From Fredericiella sp963839515 (GTDB lineage Bacteria; Chloroflexota; Anaerolineae; Caldilineales; Caldilineaceae): a stretch of DNA of 64,000 nt. The notes beneath the pieces are model-generated. The model was not told the DNA's origin, ran no database searches, and saw only the letters and a list, made by a program, of their open reading frames with translations. Within the stretch, counting starts at the first letter, position 1. Each line of letters opens with the position of its first letter. The position numbers and the translations under genes were made by a program. The stretch lies in NCBI GenBank assembly GCA_963839515.1, contig CAWIVN010000030.1:186001-250000 (forward strand), read 5' to 3'. Below are positions 34,327-44,383 of this stretch, in pieces.

Positions 34327-35799
34327 CTACCTCCTCGACCTTATCGGTTTGCCGTTGGCTGGTGCGGTCATCGTGCGTGTCTTAGCAGGTACCTTTATCT
34401 GATCTTCTGCGCGTGCCTCCAGCTTTTCTTCCGCCACTGCTTGCTTAAATGCTGCATAGTCGGCGTCGTTCTGGTCGGCATAGCGGAAGGCGAACTCGAC
34501 CAGCGCTTTGTCAAAAGCGTTGGACTTGCCGAGGTAGCCTGCAATCTCGGCCGGGTCGCCGCTGCGGGCGTGGGCGCGGGCGAGCACCGCCCCACAGAGC
34601 GCGGCATAGCGCACCAGGTAGGCCGCCGGGATCGTGTCCAGGTTGGCCGAACCTTTCATGTCGTAGAGCTGGCGCACGAAGTAGTCGTGGTCGCCGGACC
34701 GCGTGTAGCCCAGGAAGATATCGCTGGTCGCCTGCATCAGCCGCTGCCCCGTAACGACTCGTTGTCCCGGGTGCTCGTATTCGCTGCGCCCCAGGTACGG
34801 CTCCAGCAGCGAGGCGTTGGCCTGTTTGATCTGCAGGAACAGCGGGTCGCCCTCGTCGTTGCCCTCCCAGTAGGAGATAAAGCAGCGTGTGCCGACGCTG
34901 CCGACGCCCACCACCTTGTGCGCCACGTCGACCAGCCGATAGCGGGAGAGCAGCCGCTTGCGGCTGTCCTCCAGCGATTCATAGTAAGACTGGAACAGCT
35001 CCGTCAACCACACGCGGTGGCGGCATCCTGCTGCTCGAGGCGATAAATCAGCGGGGGGGCGTGCACGATGCGCCGTTTGCCGTCCACCACCTCGGTCAGC
35101 TTGGCCAACGCCTGCAGCCGATCACGCTGCTGCACGCGTGCCAGCTGTGTCACCGCCGTCTTGCGGTGCTTCTTGTCTACCATCTCAAGCAACACGTCGG
35201 CTTCGGTCCGGCTGTACCAACTGTCTAGATACCCGCGGGCTGGCAAACTCGTGCATCTTTTCGCGATAGATACGCAAGGCCAAGGCGACGGCCTCCTGAG
35301 CATCACCTTCGCCAATTCTGGCGTTGCGCGCCGCCACCACAATCGAGGCGGCTGTGCGCTTGATATCCCATTCAAACGGGCCCGGCAGCGTCTCGTCAAA
35401 GTCGTTCAGGTCAAAGACCAGGGCGCGTTCGGGCGAGGCAAACATGCCAAAGTTGCTGATATGGCAGTCGCCGCACAGCTGGGCGACAATGCCGCTGCTG
35501 GGCGTGTGGGCCAGGTCATACGCCATCACCGCCGGCGCGCCCCGGTAGAAGGTGAAAGGCGAAGCGAGCATGCGGCTGTGGCGGATCGGCACGAACCCTT
35601 CCACCCGCCCCAGGTTGGATGCGGCCAGGAGGCCGAGCATATCCCGGCCCTGGGGCGGCGACCACTCGGCGTGAGCAGAGCGCCGTGTCTTCTTACGTTG
35701 TTCCCGTCCACGATCGTAGCGTTCCTCGATAGAGCTGTCTGACAATTGCGGCAGACGGCTGATCTGCTGTGGGGGTGCCCCCGTCTTTTTTTGTGGCAT
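34327..35799 (-). pseudogene. DUF2252 protein with two frameshifts
   Basis: Three adjacent frames join into one roughly 490-aa DUF2252 protein, a kinase-like-fold family of unknown function. Segment 1 (35799 to about 35250) has FVPIRHSRMLASPFTFYRG, CGDCHISNFGMF and VFDLNDFDETLPGPFEWD, the family signatures resembling a phosphotransferase loop. Segment 2 (about 35250-35010) has YLDSWYSRTEADVLLEMVDK. Segment 3 (about 35010-34327) has DVAHKVVGVGSVGTRCFI and YFVRQLYDMKGS. Segment 2 to 3 is repaired by one C (GCCACCGCG to GCCACCCGCG), and segment 1 to 2 by removing one C. Everything else is intact, so sequence error is a fair alternative to decay. Confidence 0.82.
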
Positions 35800-35884
35800 A
35801 AGCTCAAACCTCATTCCAAAGTGCTGCGTACCAGTGCTATCGTTGCAGCGTATCATGGTGCCGTGTTCCTCGCAGCCCACCACC

Positions 35885-35984
35885 TGAGGATATTTTTGAG
35901 GATATTTCTGGGGATAAACCCCCACCACCAGGAGATGGGTGCCTTCCACGCCAGCGCGCGATAAAATCCTCATATATATCCTCA
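35885..35984. repeat. Two arrays of 12-bp-period TGAGGATATTT direct repeats
   Basis: Plus strand: TGAGGATATTT at 35885 and 35897 and a third, weaker TGGGGATAAA at 35909, spaced 12 bp. Minus strand: TGAGGAT units at the complements of 35978-35984 and 35966-35972, also 12 bp apart. They fill the gap between the divergent DUF2252 and UPF0114 genes. A third array occurs at 40637-40670. Confidence 0.7.
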
Positions 35985-36103
35985 GTCGAGGCCGCACATT
36001 CGACTGCCTTTTTGCGGTACGCTGTAACAGATGACCCTTGCCGTGTGCAGGGGTGCAAAACAGCCGCTGTGTCGCCGCAAACGCACCGCAAAAAGGGAGT
36101 ACT

Positions 36104-36611
36104 ATGATCGTCAAATTTATCGGAGCCACCCGTTACCTGGCGATCGTGCCGATTATCGGCCTCGCCATCGCCGCTGCCGTCATGTTCCTCTTTGGCGGCT
36201 TTGGTCTCGTCATGTTTGTCCTGCGCAGCATCTCGGAGATCCAGGCCGGCCATCCCACCGAGATCCTGCCCATTTTTGAGCTGCTCGAATTCGTCCACCA
36301 GTTCCTGATCGGCACGGTTCTCTACATCACCGCCATGGGCCTCTACCAGCTCTTTATACAGGACGTTCCGCTGCCCATGTGGATGAAGACCGAAAGCTCC
36401 GGAGGATCTGGAGACCAACCTGGTCGGTGTAACGGTCGTGGTGCTGGCGATTGAGTTCCTAGGCGCCGTCTTTAGCGGCCAGCAGGAGAACCTTCTGCAG
36501 TACGGCGCGGGCATTGCCCTGCCGATTGCCGCCTTGGGCGTCTTCATGGGTCTCAAGCATCGCGGCCATGCCAAAAAGGATGCCGCCGACGCCCCCAAGG
36601 CCGCCGAATAA
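36104..36611 (+). pseudogene. UPF0114 (YqhA-like) membrane protein, one frameshift
   Basis: From the ATG at 36104 (AAAAGGGAG just upstream) the frame encodes FIGATRYLAIVPIIGLAIAA, LFGGFGLVMFVLRS, LLEFVHQFLIGTVLYITAMG and YQLFIQDVPLPMWMKTE, the UPF0114 signature. Then the frame slips near 36393. The other frame continues APEDLETNLVGVTVVVLAIE, FLGAVFSGQQENLLQYGAGI and ends GVFMGLKHRGHAKKDAAD. Removing one A from GAAAGC restores a protein of about 169 aa with four helices. Function of the family is unknown (inner-membrane protein). Confidence 0.82.
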
Positions 36612-36754
36612 CTTATCCAAAGTACGATGCTGAGGTATCGCCCAGTCTACAGGTAGCCGGCGTATGCGGCACCCAGTTGCCTGTAGTCATTCCGAGTGAT
36701 TCCGAGTGATTCCGCCACCACTGCACTCATGTATACCGCCACTAAGGTGCTAGT

Positions 36755-38124
36755 ATGGGATTCTTTCAACGTAATCTGCCGATCATCCTCCTCGCCATAG
36801 TCCTGGCTTTAATCGCTATGGGCGTTTTTGGTTTTGTCCAGACCCAGCGCGGAACTGCCGTCACGCTATTTCACGATTCTCGTGGATGAGCAGGGCAGTG
36901 GCTACTACCGAGTCGCCGAAACCTATCGCGATCTGCTCAAGCTGCGCAGCATCGATCTGGCGATTCGCCCCACGACCGGCGCCTCGGAGACGCTGCAGCT
37001 GCTGCGCGAGGGAGTTGCCGGCAGCGCCCTGGTGCCTGGCTTTACGACCCGCCAGATCGATCCCCAAGCGTTTTCCTCGCTGGGGGCCCTCTTTGACGAG
37101 CCGTTCTGGGTCTTCTACAATAAGGAAGCTTTTGCGGGCGCGCCGGTGGAGTATCTCGCGGAGATCAAGGGCAAGCGGGTGGCCGTCGGTCTGCCGGGCA
37201 GCGGCTCACAGGCGCTGGCGCGGCAGTTGCTGGCCGACAACAACATCACTGCCGGCAACACGAACCTGCTCGAACTGTCCCGGCAGGCGGAGACGGAGCA
37301 ACAGATTGCGGGCGAGATCGACGCGGTCCTGCTGCTGGACGCTTACCAGTCGGAGTCAGTGCAGTCCCTGCTGCGGGCGCCCGAGGTCGGCCTGTCGAAC
37401 CTGGCGCAGGCCGAGGCCTACGCCGCCCGCCAGCACGCACTGAAAGTCGTCGACCTCCCCCAAGGCGTCATGGACCTGGGAGCCAATATTCCGGCTGAGG
37501 ACGTGCGCCTGCTCTCCAGCGCCGCTAACCTGGTGATCCGCAATGACCTCAACCCTACCCTGGCGCGCAGCTTGATGACCGCAGCGCTGCTGATCGACTC
37601 GGCCGGCGACTACTTTGCCCGGCCCTACACCTACCCCGACCTGGCCGCCAGCGACCTGCCCGTGCACCGCGATATGTGGACTTCTTCAACCAACTGCGCA
37701 GCGGCAGCTTTGCGTTTACCAACAACCTGCCCTTCTGGACGGCCTTTGCCCTGGAACGCTTTATCTTCTTCCTGCTGCCGCTCGTCCTCCTGTTCGGTCT
37801 GCTGATCCTCTATTTCCCCGCCCTATGGCGCTTCTACATGCAGGGCAAGGTGCTGCCAGTCTACAAGCAGCTGCGGCACGTGGAGGTCGAACTGCCGGCC
37901 ATGGACGCCGCCGCAACCGACGCTGCCATCCAGCGCATGATCTCGCTGGAAGCGCATGTGACCAGCGCGTGCGCGTCTCCGCCGCTTACATGCCCGAAAT
38001 CTTCCATCTGCGCAGCCATATCCGCAGCGTGATCGTCGACCTGCTGCGCCATAAGGAAAAGCTCGCGGCCGGTCTTGGCGAAGAAGAAACGCTGCCGCCG
38101 GACGCAGGCAGTGACATTGAGTAA
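36755..38124 (+). pseudogene. TAXI-type TRAP solute-binding protein with C-terminal membrane helix, three frameshifts
   Basis: The ATG at 36755 opens an N-terminal membrane helix (LPIILLAIVLALIAMGVFGF). After a slip near 36860 the next frame gives the binding domain (YRDLLKLRSIDLAIRPTTGA, YLAEIKGKRVAVGLPGSGSQ, NLVIRNDLNPTLARSLMTAA) typical of TAXI receptors for dicarboxylate/glutamate-like ligands. Slips near 37670 and 37965 are each repaired by adding one G to a GTGG (GATATGGTGGAC; CATGTGGACCAG). The end has a second helix (ALERFIFFLLPLVLLFGLLI) and a short cytoplasmic tail, so the receptor is membrane-held at both ends. No TRAP permease is adjacent. Total about 456 aa. Confidence 0.8.
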
Positions 38125-38163
38125 ATTTCGAGATCGCCGATTAAATCAGGCGAGGAGCAACCC

Positions 38164-38984
38164 ATGGCGGGCAAGGCCAGCGAGCAGGCGACGATCGTGG
38201 CGCGTGCCGTGTACCAAATCTTCATGACGGCCTTCACCGGGCTGGTGCTGGCCATCACTGTTGTCTATTACCTGGTGCCCCTGCCCGAAACCGTGCGCCA
38301 GGTTCTATACATCCTCGATAGTCTCTTCACGCCGGTCCTGCTCTACGATTTCGCGGCGCAGCTCTACTATGCCCCCAATCGGGTCAAATGCTTGATCACC
38401 TTTGGTTGGCTCGATATGCTTGGCGCTTTGCCAGGGCTGCCGGCGCTGCGCCTGCTGCGCATTCCGGGGTTCATCAGGACCGTACGCCACTTTCGAGACT
38501 CGACGCCGGCCGAGTCCCGCCAGGTGGCGCGCCAACGCCTTGCGGAAAGCACGCTGCTGGCCGTGGCATTGGTCGTCATCGTCGTGGTCACCGTCGGGAG
38601 CATCCTGATCGTGCTGATCGAAGCGCCTGTCGAGGGGGCCAACATCAAGACCGGCAGCGATGCGGTCTGGTGGTCGATCGTCACGGTGTCCACCGTCGGC
38701 TACGGCGACCGCTTTCCGGTGACGGATGCCGGCCGCCTCATCGGCACGTTGATGATCGTCATGGGTGTGAGCCTGTTCTCGGTCCTGACGAGCTACATCG
38801 CCACCCAGTTTATGGCGCGGCGCAAGGGCGCCGGGCCGAGCGAGACCGATCTGCTGCGCCGCGACCTCTGGCGCAGATCGATGGGCTGCGTGGGCAGGAA
38901 GCTGTAGAAAACGCAGCCCTGCGCGTGGAAGTCGCAGAGCTGCGCAGTCTGCTGGCCCAACTGGTGGCGGCGCAGCCGGAATAG
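38164..38984 (+). CDS. Voltage-gated-type K+ channel, one frameshift near the C-terminus
   Basis: Six-helix ion-channel layout with the K+ selectivity filter TVSTVGYGDRFP (about residues 176-187) between two pore helices; an Arg-rich segment (LRLLRIPGFIRTVRHFR) resembles a modest S4. The uninterrupted frame ends at 38907 (247 aa). Adding one C to GACCTCTGG near 38867 extends the protein into AQIDGLRGQEAVENAALRVE and VAELRSLLAQLVAAQPE, a coiled-coil tail typical of bacterial channels, stopping at 38984. GAGGAG precedes the ATG. The gene lies 39 nt after the TAXI gene on the same strand. Confidence 0.88.
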
Positions 38985-38990
38985 CGCCGT

Positions 38991-39030
38991 AGTACCCACC
39001 TCCAGTACCCACCTCCTGGAGGTGGGTACT
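38991..39030. terminator. Hairpin with duplicated left arm between convergent genes
   Basis: AGTACCCACCTCC occurs twice in tandem (38991-39003, 39004-39016), followed after one base by its complement GGAGGTGGGTACT (39018-39030). Either copy can pair with the right arm, giving two alternative stems. It sits between the K+ channel stop and the stop of the leftward gene. Confidence 0.6.
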
Positions 39031-39046
39031 TTCTGGAAGGGGATCT

Positions 39047-39545
39047 TTACAGCATCGCGGCGATTGTGTCGCGTACTGAGTCAAACAACTTGGCGACCGG
39101 GAACTCACTGCCCACGACGTGGCTCTTGATCTGGCCGTCGGCGTCCCGATAGGCGACTTCCTTGGCCTGGGCGTTGTTGCGCGCCAGCAGGTACATGCCG
39201 TAGAGGTCGGCAAGCGCCAGAGTGCGAGCACGGCCGCTGTCAAACAATGCCGGCGTGCCACTCGTCAGAAAATAATTATGTTGCGCACGCTAACTCGGGA
39301 TAATTCCACGCCGACGAGAGAATCAACAGTGCCACGTTCTCTGCGTAAACGGGGTCGCCCTCGAGCTGGTACAGCATCTGGTCCACCGTGCTCGTGTCTT
39401 TGGCGTTGCCCAGCAAGTCACGGTAGATGGCGTCGAGATCCTTGTCGCCTGCCCAAGACCGCACCAGGTCAACGCACAGGCTGGCGATCTTTTCGGGGCT
39501 GGGATTGTAGTGATTTAGAAAATCGGCAAAGGCGGCGCTCGTCAC
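39047..39545 (-). pseudogene. Unknown soluble protein of about 165 aa, one frameshift
   Basis: The GTG at 39545 (AAGGAG 7 nt upstream) opens AAFADFLNHYNPSPEKIASL ... LYQLEGDPVYAENVALLILS SAWNYPELA, then the frame slips near 39290. It resumes QHNYFLTSGTPALFDSGRAR, LALADLYGMYLLARNNAQAK and EFPVAKLFDSVRDTIAAML. The two halves abut with no gap, so they are one gene. I do not recognise the family; it looks like a small helical cytoplasmic protein. A small membrane-protein gene lies 26 nt upstream on the same strand. Confidence 0.6.
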
Positions 39546-39571
39546 GGTCTAGCTCCTTATCAGCTAATCTG

Positions 39572-39814
39572 CTAGGCGGCCGGTGCATCTGCGCTGCGAA
39601 ATGGGGCGCCGGATGGTGCAGCCGTTGCCGCTTGCGTGTTGATGTGTTCTACCAACATTTCTACATTCTTGATGACTACATTCTTGATGAAGAGCATAAA
39701 CCAGGAGCTGCCAATCGCAAAAGCCAGCAGCTCAACGCCAACGGTGTTGATCGAACCCAGCAAGTGCAACGCAACGGCTGCAATAAGAAGTACAACTGTG
39801 AACCCCGTGTCCAT
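39572..39814 (-). CDS. Small two-helix membrane protein, 80 aa
   Basis: Two hydrophobic helices (FTVVLLIAAVALHLLGSI; VGVELLAFAIGSSWFMLFI) and a charged, then Ala/Pro-rich tail. It precedes the frameshifted 39047-39545 gene on the same strand with a 26-nt gap, so they are probably co-transcribed. No family recognised. Confidence 0.6.
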   Translation of the reverse strand: MDTGFTVVLLIAAVALHLLGSINTVGVELLAFAIGSSWFMLFIKNVVIKNVEMLVEHINTQAATAAPSGAPFRSADAPAA

Positions 39815-39956
39815 AAACCTAAAAATCTAGGCTGCCAACTCAGTACCGCTCCAAGTTGGACAGCCTTGATTAACAACAGATAAGCAGGAGAGAACAGGCG
39901 GCTGCACCTCACGCCGATCGACACAACCTAACTCGTCCTGACCGGCTTTGCCCGCT

Positions 39957-40539
39957 CTAGGTGGCGGACTCTGCAGGGACTTCGCCCTCTGGTTCGTCAG
40001 CACTCTCGGTCATCTCGGCGTTTTCGCCTAAGCCGATAGCCTCATACGTCGCCATCTCGCCCAATAGGTGGCTGCTCAGGGTCACCGTGACCACCTTGGC
40101 ACCGTATCTGTCGAAGATGCCTGCCATACCTGCCACAAGCGTGTCCTGGACAATGACGATAATAGCCGAGGTATTCGGGCCCATGCCTGCGGTCATGGCC
40201 TTGAGCTCCTCCTCGTCAAAATAATGCCCCATAAATTTGCCCGCCAGTCCTCCGACCAGCGTGCCGCCCAGGGTCCAGACCAGCAGCCCGGCAGGCCCGC
40301 CGATCAAGCCAAGCAGCGCACCGACACCGCGGCCCACGGCCGTGCCCACGCCGCCGTGCCCCGACTGGCTGACATGCGCCTGGCCTTTGCCATCAACTTC
40401 GACGACGGCCCACGCCGTAACTTTGTAATGGTGGCTGCCACCTGCCTTGCGGATAAGGTCGATGACCTCTACAGCGCGTCTGACGACCGGCAAATTCGTA
40501 CGCAACGATGTGATAGGCCTGGGCGCCTTCCTGTGACAT
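39957..40539 (-). CDS. Glycine-zipper membrane stress protein (DUF1269-like), one frameshift near the start
   Basis: From the ATG at 40539 (GGAG 9 nt upstream) the frame MSQEGAQAYHIVAYEFAG slips near 40490 into AVEVIDLIRKAGG, VTAWAVVEVDGKGQAHVSQS, then the glycine-zipper VGTAVGRGVGALLGLIGGPA and LLVWTLGGTLVGGLAGKFMG, FDEEELKAMTAGMGPNTSAI and TVTLSSHLLGEMATYE. This is the layout of DUF1269/general-stress membrane proteins of about 190 aa. The uninterrupted frame starting at 40601 gives a false N-terminus. An array of TGAGGATATTT repeats lies about 100 bp upstream. Confidence 0.78.
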
Positions 40540-40636
40540 GCCACCGTCTCCGAGCTTGATCCTGCGACCTTTGATTTGTGTCGCAAGCTCTTGCCACACA
40601 ATACAGGTAGACAGCGCTGTTAGCTAGAGGGAAAAC

Positions 40637-40670
40637 TGAGGATATTTCTGAGGATATTCTGAGGATAACA
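40637..40670. repeat. Third TGAGGATATTT direct-repeat array
   Basis: TGAGGATATTTC (40637), TGAGGATATTC (40649) and TGAGGATAACA (40660), spaced 12 and 11 bp, upstream of the DUF1269-like gene and downstream of the LuxR-type regulator. Same unit and spacing as at 35885-35984. Confidence 0.7.
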
Positions 40671-40693
40671 CGCGGAAGTGCGGGGCTGCTGGT

Positions 40694-43382
40694 TCAGAGC
40701 AGCAGCCCACATTCGTGTGCGCGGCTGACGATCGCGCGGCGACCATTCACAGAGAGCTTGGAGGAGAGGTTTTCGATATGGGTACGTACGGTTAGCGGCG
40801 AAATGACGAGGGTTTCGGCAATTTCGCGATCCGTGCGGTGCTGCCCCAGGAGGTTTAGCACTTCGCGTTCACGCCCGCGTGAGTGGCGCAGTGAGATTGC
40901 CGACAGCAGGCTGGATCTGCCGGTACTGCATTCCATTGGGCGCAAAATCTGCGGCGGCACGGATGCGCTCCACATACGCCGATGGCTGCAGGATCGCAAG
41001 CTCCGCCAGAAGCGGTTTGAGCTGTGGCCCCGCATCTGCAATGCTGCGCACGAGGCCGCGTGCTTTGCCCAGGATGATGGCCTGGCGCAGTATCTCGAGC
41101 GCGGCTGCCTCTTGGCGCCGCTGCAGCAGCAGAATTGCTTTTAACGCCTGCAGCATGGCTTGAAAACCCGGCCTGTGCAAGTCGATTGCCAGCGCCACAA
41201 GTTGGTTCAACACAGTTTCCGACTGTGCCAGGCTGCGGGGCTGCCCGCCGGCAAGCGCCAGGCGCACCTCCGTAATGGCAGGCACCTCCAGCCAGCCATA
41301 CCAGATGCCCATGCGCGCTGGCACACTTCTGCGCAGCACGTCATGCATACTCGACCCTGCGCTGATAAGCCCCAAGCGCCGCTGCAGCGAAACTGCTTCG
41401 GCCGCCAGGACACTGCTGGCAACTTCGCTGTGGTAATCGGCCAGTTGTGCGAGCGTGGTTTTGACGGCCTCATTGCGCTGCAGCGCTTGATAGGTGAGCG
41501 CAAGACCCACCAGGCATTCATGCCCGCGCGCACCTGGCCGATATGGCGCAAATCCGCGCCCTGCCGGAAGTGATCGACCGCGGACTCCAGGTCGTTCATC
41601 TCGTAGGCCGCGGCGCCCATGGCCAGGTGCGCGAGCTGTTGGTTGAACAAAGACTTCGTTTCGATCGCCTTTTGCAGCAAGATACGGCTGGCCTGGGCGG
41701 CTGACACAACATCGCCTTCGGTAAAGTAGATGGTCGCCAGGCACAAAAGCGGGCGCAGTGGGGCAAGGCTGCCGGGCGGCGCCAGCTCCGCTTGGGCCAG
41801 CGCCGCCGTCAGCATCTGCTCGGCCAATTCGACCTGGCCGCTGGCTTGCAGCGAAAGCGTCAACGCAAGCTGCAGCACGCCGCGCGCATAATAATGGTGT
41901 ACCGGTAGGATTGCAGAGCACGCTGGGCGGCCTCGATGGCCTTAGGTGCATCGTAGGTCGACGACGAATGGAGGGCCCATAGCACATCCAGATAGCTGCG
42001 GAGCAGGCGCTCCTGGGCCGGAGCCAGCTGATCGTCGCCGTCGAGCTGCTGCTCGGCACGCGTGAGTAGCGGCTGCAGCACATGCCACTTGAACTGGAGG
42101 GCGAGGATATGGGCTCTAGCCATCAAGAGCCAAGGATGCCGATCGAGGAGATCGGCCGGCAATAGGTTAATCCTGCGCTCGATCGTGCGCCAGCGTTCCC
42201 ATTCGAGCCAGCTTGTAAAATGGTCGATCACGATTTGCAACGCCAACTGCGTGTCGCCGGCGGCAAAGGCGTGGTGAAGCGCTTCGTCAAAAAAGCCATT
42301 CTGGCAGTACCAGGCGCTGGCACGCCGGTGCAACACGGCGATCTCGCTGTAGGATGCGGTCGCTTCGAGCTGGTGGCGCAGCACGCTGCGAAATAGCAGA
42401 TGATAGCTGTACCACTCGCCGGCATCGCTGGCCACATCGTCGACCGCATTCAAGAAGAGACCTGCACGCGCCAGCGCGCCCAGCGAAATACCGGTACGGC
42501 CCTGGGCACTGCCGATTACCGCCTCGGCCAGGCGTGGCGAGAGGCGCTCTACAATCGACGTCTTGAGCAGAAAGTCGCGTACCAGCGGCGACTGCTGGAG
42601 CAGCACCTGTTCAAATAGATAGTCGGACGTGTAGCGATCGATCCGGTTACCCTGCTCGCCGATCAGGCAGTGAAGTCCTCCGTCTTGCCAAGCGCTAAGG
42701 CGACGAGGTGTGCGCCGGTCATCCAGCCCTTGGTGCGCACGAGCAGCGTACTGACTTCCTGGCTCGAATGGGGACTATGCGCTGTCTGGGCTAGGAGCGC
42801 CTCGGCTTCAGCATAGGTGAGGCGCAGGTCCTGCGTGTGCAGTTCGGTGAGGCGGCGATTGCCGCGCAGGCGGGCAAGGGCCAGCGTGGGTTGGCTGCGG
42901 CTGGAGATCACCAGGTGCATTTTGTGCAAGGGGTGGCGCAGCAGTTCGTTGAGCAACTGCTCGATAGCCGGCTCAGCTACGCAGTGATAGTCGTCGAGCA
43001 CCAGGACAAAGCGCTGGGGCACGGCATCGATCTCATTGCTAAGCATTGCCGCCAGGTGTCCCATATCGGGCAGGGGCGAGCATCGAGCAGTCGAGCAAGT
43101 GCATACACGCATCAGGAAAGATTGTCTGGATGGCCGCAGCCGGATAGGAGAGAAACTGTACGAGGTCGTTATCAGTGTCGTCGATAGAGAACCAGGCAAC
43201 CGGCAGGGCGGTCTGGGCGGCCCATTGCGTGATGATTGTCGTCTTACCATACCCGGCGGAGCTACGACCGTGGTCACGTCGCCGCGTGCCTGCCGAATAC
43301 GTCGGACAAGTTCAGGTCGTGCCACCAGGGGACGGTCGACGCGCTGTCTACGTAGCTTCGCGCGCAATATTGTCCGCAACAT
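40694..43382 (-). pseudogene. MalT-like LuxR-family ATP-dependent regulator, about six frameshifts
   Basis: Joined frames give a regulator of about 890 aa. The N-terminus MLRTILRAKLRRQRVDRPLV leads to a Walker A restored as APPGYGKTT by adding one C near 43250. Then come VLVLDDYHCVAEPAIEQLLN (Walker B) and STOR/NACHT-type motifs, a long helical TPR arm (LLDRHPWLLMARAHILALQF, LLCLATIYFTEGDVVSAAQA), and a C-terminal LuxR HTH (GREREVLNLLGQHRTDREIA, VISPLTVRTHIENLSSKL). The slips near 43250, 42665 and 41880 are each repaired by one C in a C run; others lie near 43080, 41525 and 40890. The ATG at 43382 has AGGA 8 nt upstream. Inducer and targets unknown. Confidence 0.82.
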
Positions 43383-43458
43383 CAAATATTCCTGGTTACT
43401 CTTCGGCATGAGTTGTTTGGGGGCCCTTCGGCAAAACCTACTTTATACTAGCATACCA

Positions 43459-43725
43459 ACGTGAATTGGGTTAAGCAGCCGATAGCAGCGAACGCTGCGC
43501 AGGTGCAATGAGGGCATTCGGGCAAGCGGTAGGCGATCAGACCGGCCAGAGATTGACACGAATTGAGCGGGCTGCGCGGTGAGCGTATGCCGATGCTGAG
43601 AAATGTTCTTGAGTTGGTCGTTGATAGTTTCCATGATGGCCGTTGCGGGGAGGAGGCGTCGGTGCAGGCGCCAGAGCGGTGTGCAGATAGACCATCAGCG
43701 GTACCAGCGTCTGCGGCGTCGGTTC
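43459..43725 (-). mobile_element. Second IS982-family end fragment
   Basis: AACGTGAATTGGGTTAAGCAGCCGATAGCAG (from 43459) matches the right end of the first copy (complement of 33761 leftwards) with few changes. On the minus strand ETINDQLKNISQ is the IS982 transposase C-terminal motif, and RSPLN followed by AGLIAY recur in a shifted frame. Only the last quarter of the element is present, and it faces the first copy in inverted orientation, 9.7 kb away. Confidence 0.72.
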
Positions 43726-44046
43726 CACAAAGCGCGCATAGCTGTAGGGGGCGCCTGAAGACATACCCAGCACGTCGAATTGGGCAATCTCCAGTTCATC
43801 GACAAGCACTGATATGAGCTCGCCCCATTCCGCTATATTCCGCATGCGGTAGGGCGATGATTCCCCATAGCCTGGACGGGCAATACAGATTACGCGTGCG
43901 CCGGCATTTATCAGGGCATCAAACAAGTGGTAATCACGGATGCTGGCAATCAAACCGTGCTGGATCAGAATGGGGTAGCCACGCTTATCGCCGTATTCGG
44001 CGTACGAGAGTATCTGTCCGTCTTTGTAGCGAGTCGTTTTTGTCAT
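43726..44046 (-). pseudogene. Alpha/beta-hydrolase, N-terminal half, truncated by the IS982 fragment
   Basis: From the ATG at 44046: YKDGQILSYAEYGDKRGYPI, LIQHGLIASIRDYHLFDALI (oxyanion HG motif), ARVICIARPGYGES, and the nucleophile elbow LGMSSGAPYSYA with the catalytic Ser in GMSSGA. The hydrolase stops at about residue 110, where the sequence turns into IS982 code; the acid and His of the triad are lost. It is therefore inactive. Its start codon touches a perfect palindrome shared with the divergent gene at 44064. Confidence 0.75.
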
Positions 44047-44058
44047 GTAGTATACTAC
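44047..44058. promoter_or_regulatory. Palindrome GTAGTATACTAC between divergent start codons
   Basis: A perfect 12-bp palindrome lies directly next to the hydrolase ATG (44046) and 5 nt before the ATG at 44064. It contains a TATACT -10-like box in both directions. Only 17 bp separate the two start codons. Confidence 0.45.
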
Positions 44059-44063
44059 CCATC

Positions 44064-44323
44064 ATGAACCACGAGACGCAATCCCAATCAGTGTCCTCTC
44101 CGAACTACCCCCCGCACGCCGCTCGCTGTCACTGCCAGTCAAAATCGGATTGGCGTTCGGAGCACTCGGCATATTGCTGACGATCGTCGGCATTTTCCGC
44201 GGCCAGGTGCCTATGGCGCCCGCCAACATCGCCGTGGCTCTCCTGCTGGGCGGCGGCGTCTGGTTCCTCATCGCCTGGGCCGTCGCCACGGCGGCGGTGG
44301 ATGTAGAGAGCGACGTGGAGTGA
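44064..44323 (+). pseudogene. Small two-helix membrane protein, one frameshift
   Basis: MNHETQSQS in the first frame joins VLSELPPARRSLSLPVKIGL, then AFGALGILLTIVGIF and NIAVALLLGGGVWFLIAWAV in the next, ending AVDVESDVE. One lost G near 44092 (GTGTCC for GTGGTCC) explains the slip; the repaired product is about 86 aa. No family is recognised. Confidence 0.55.
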
Positions 44324-44383
44324 CGTATTTTGAAGTGAAGATGATCCTGATGTGTCAGTTGGCGCAGCGGTACGGGTGGGCGA

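Noticed and set aside
36689..36715. Possible CRISPR-like repeat (ATTCCGAGTG)
   Set aside because: Only two full 10-bp units and one partial, directly adjacent, with no spacers; a simple tandem repeat.
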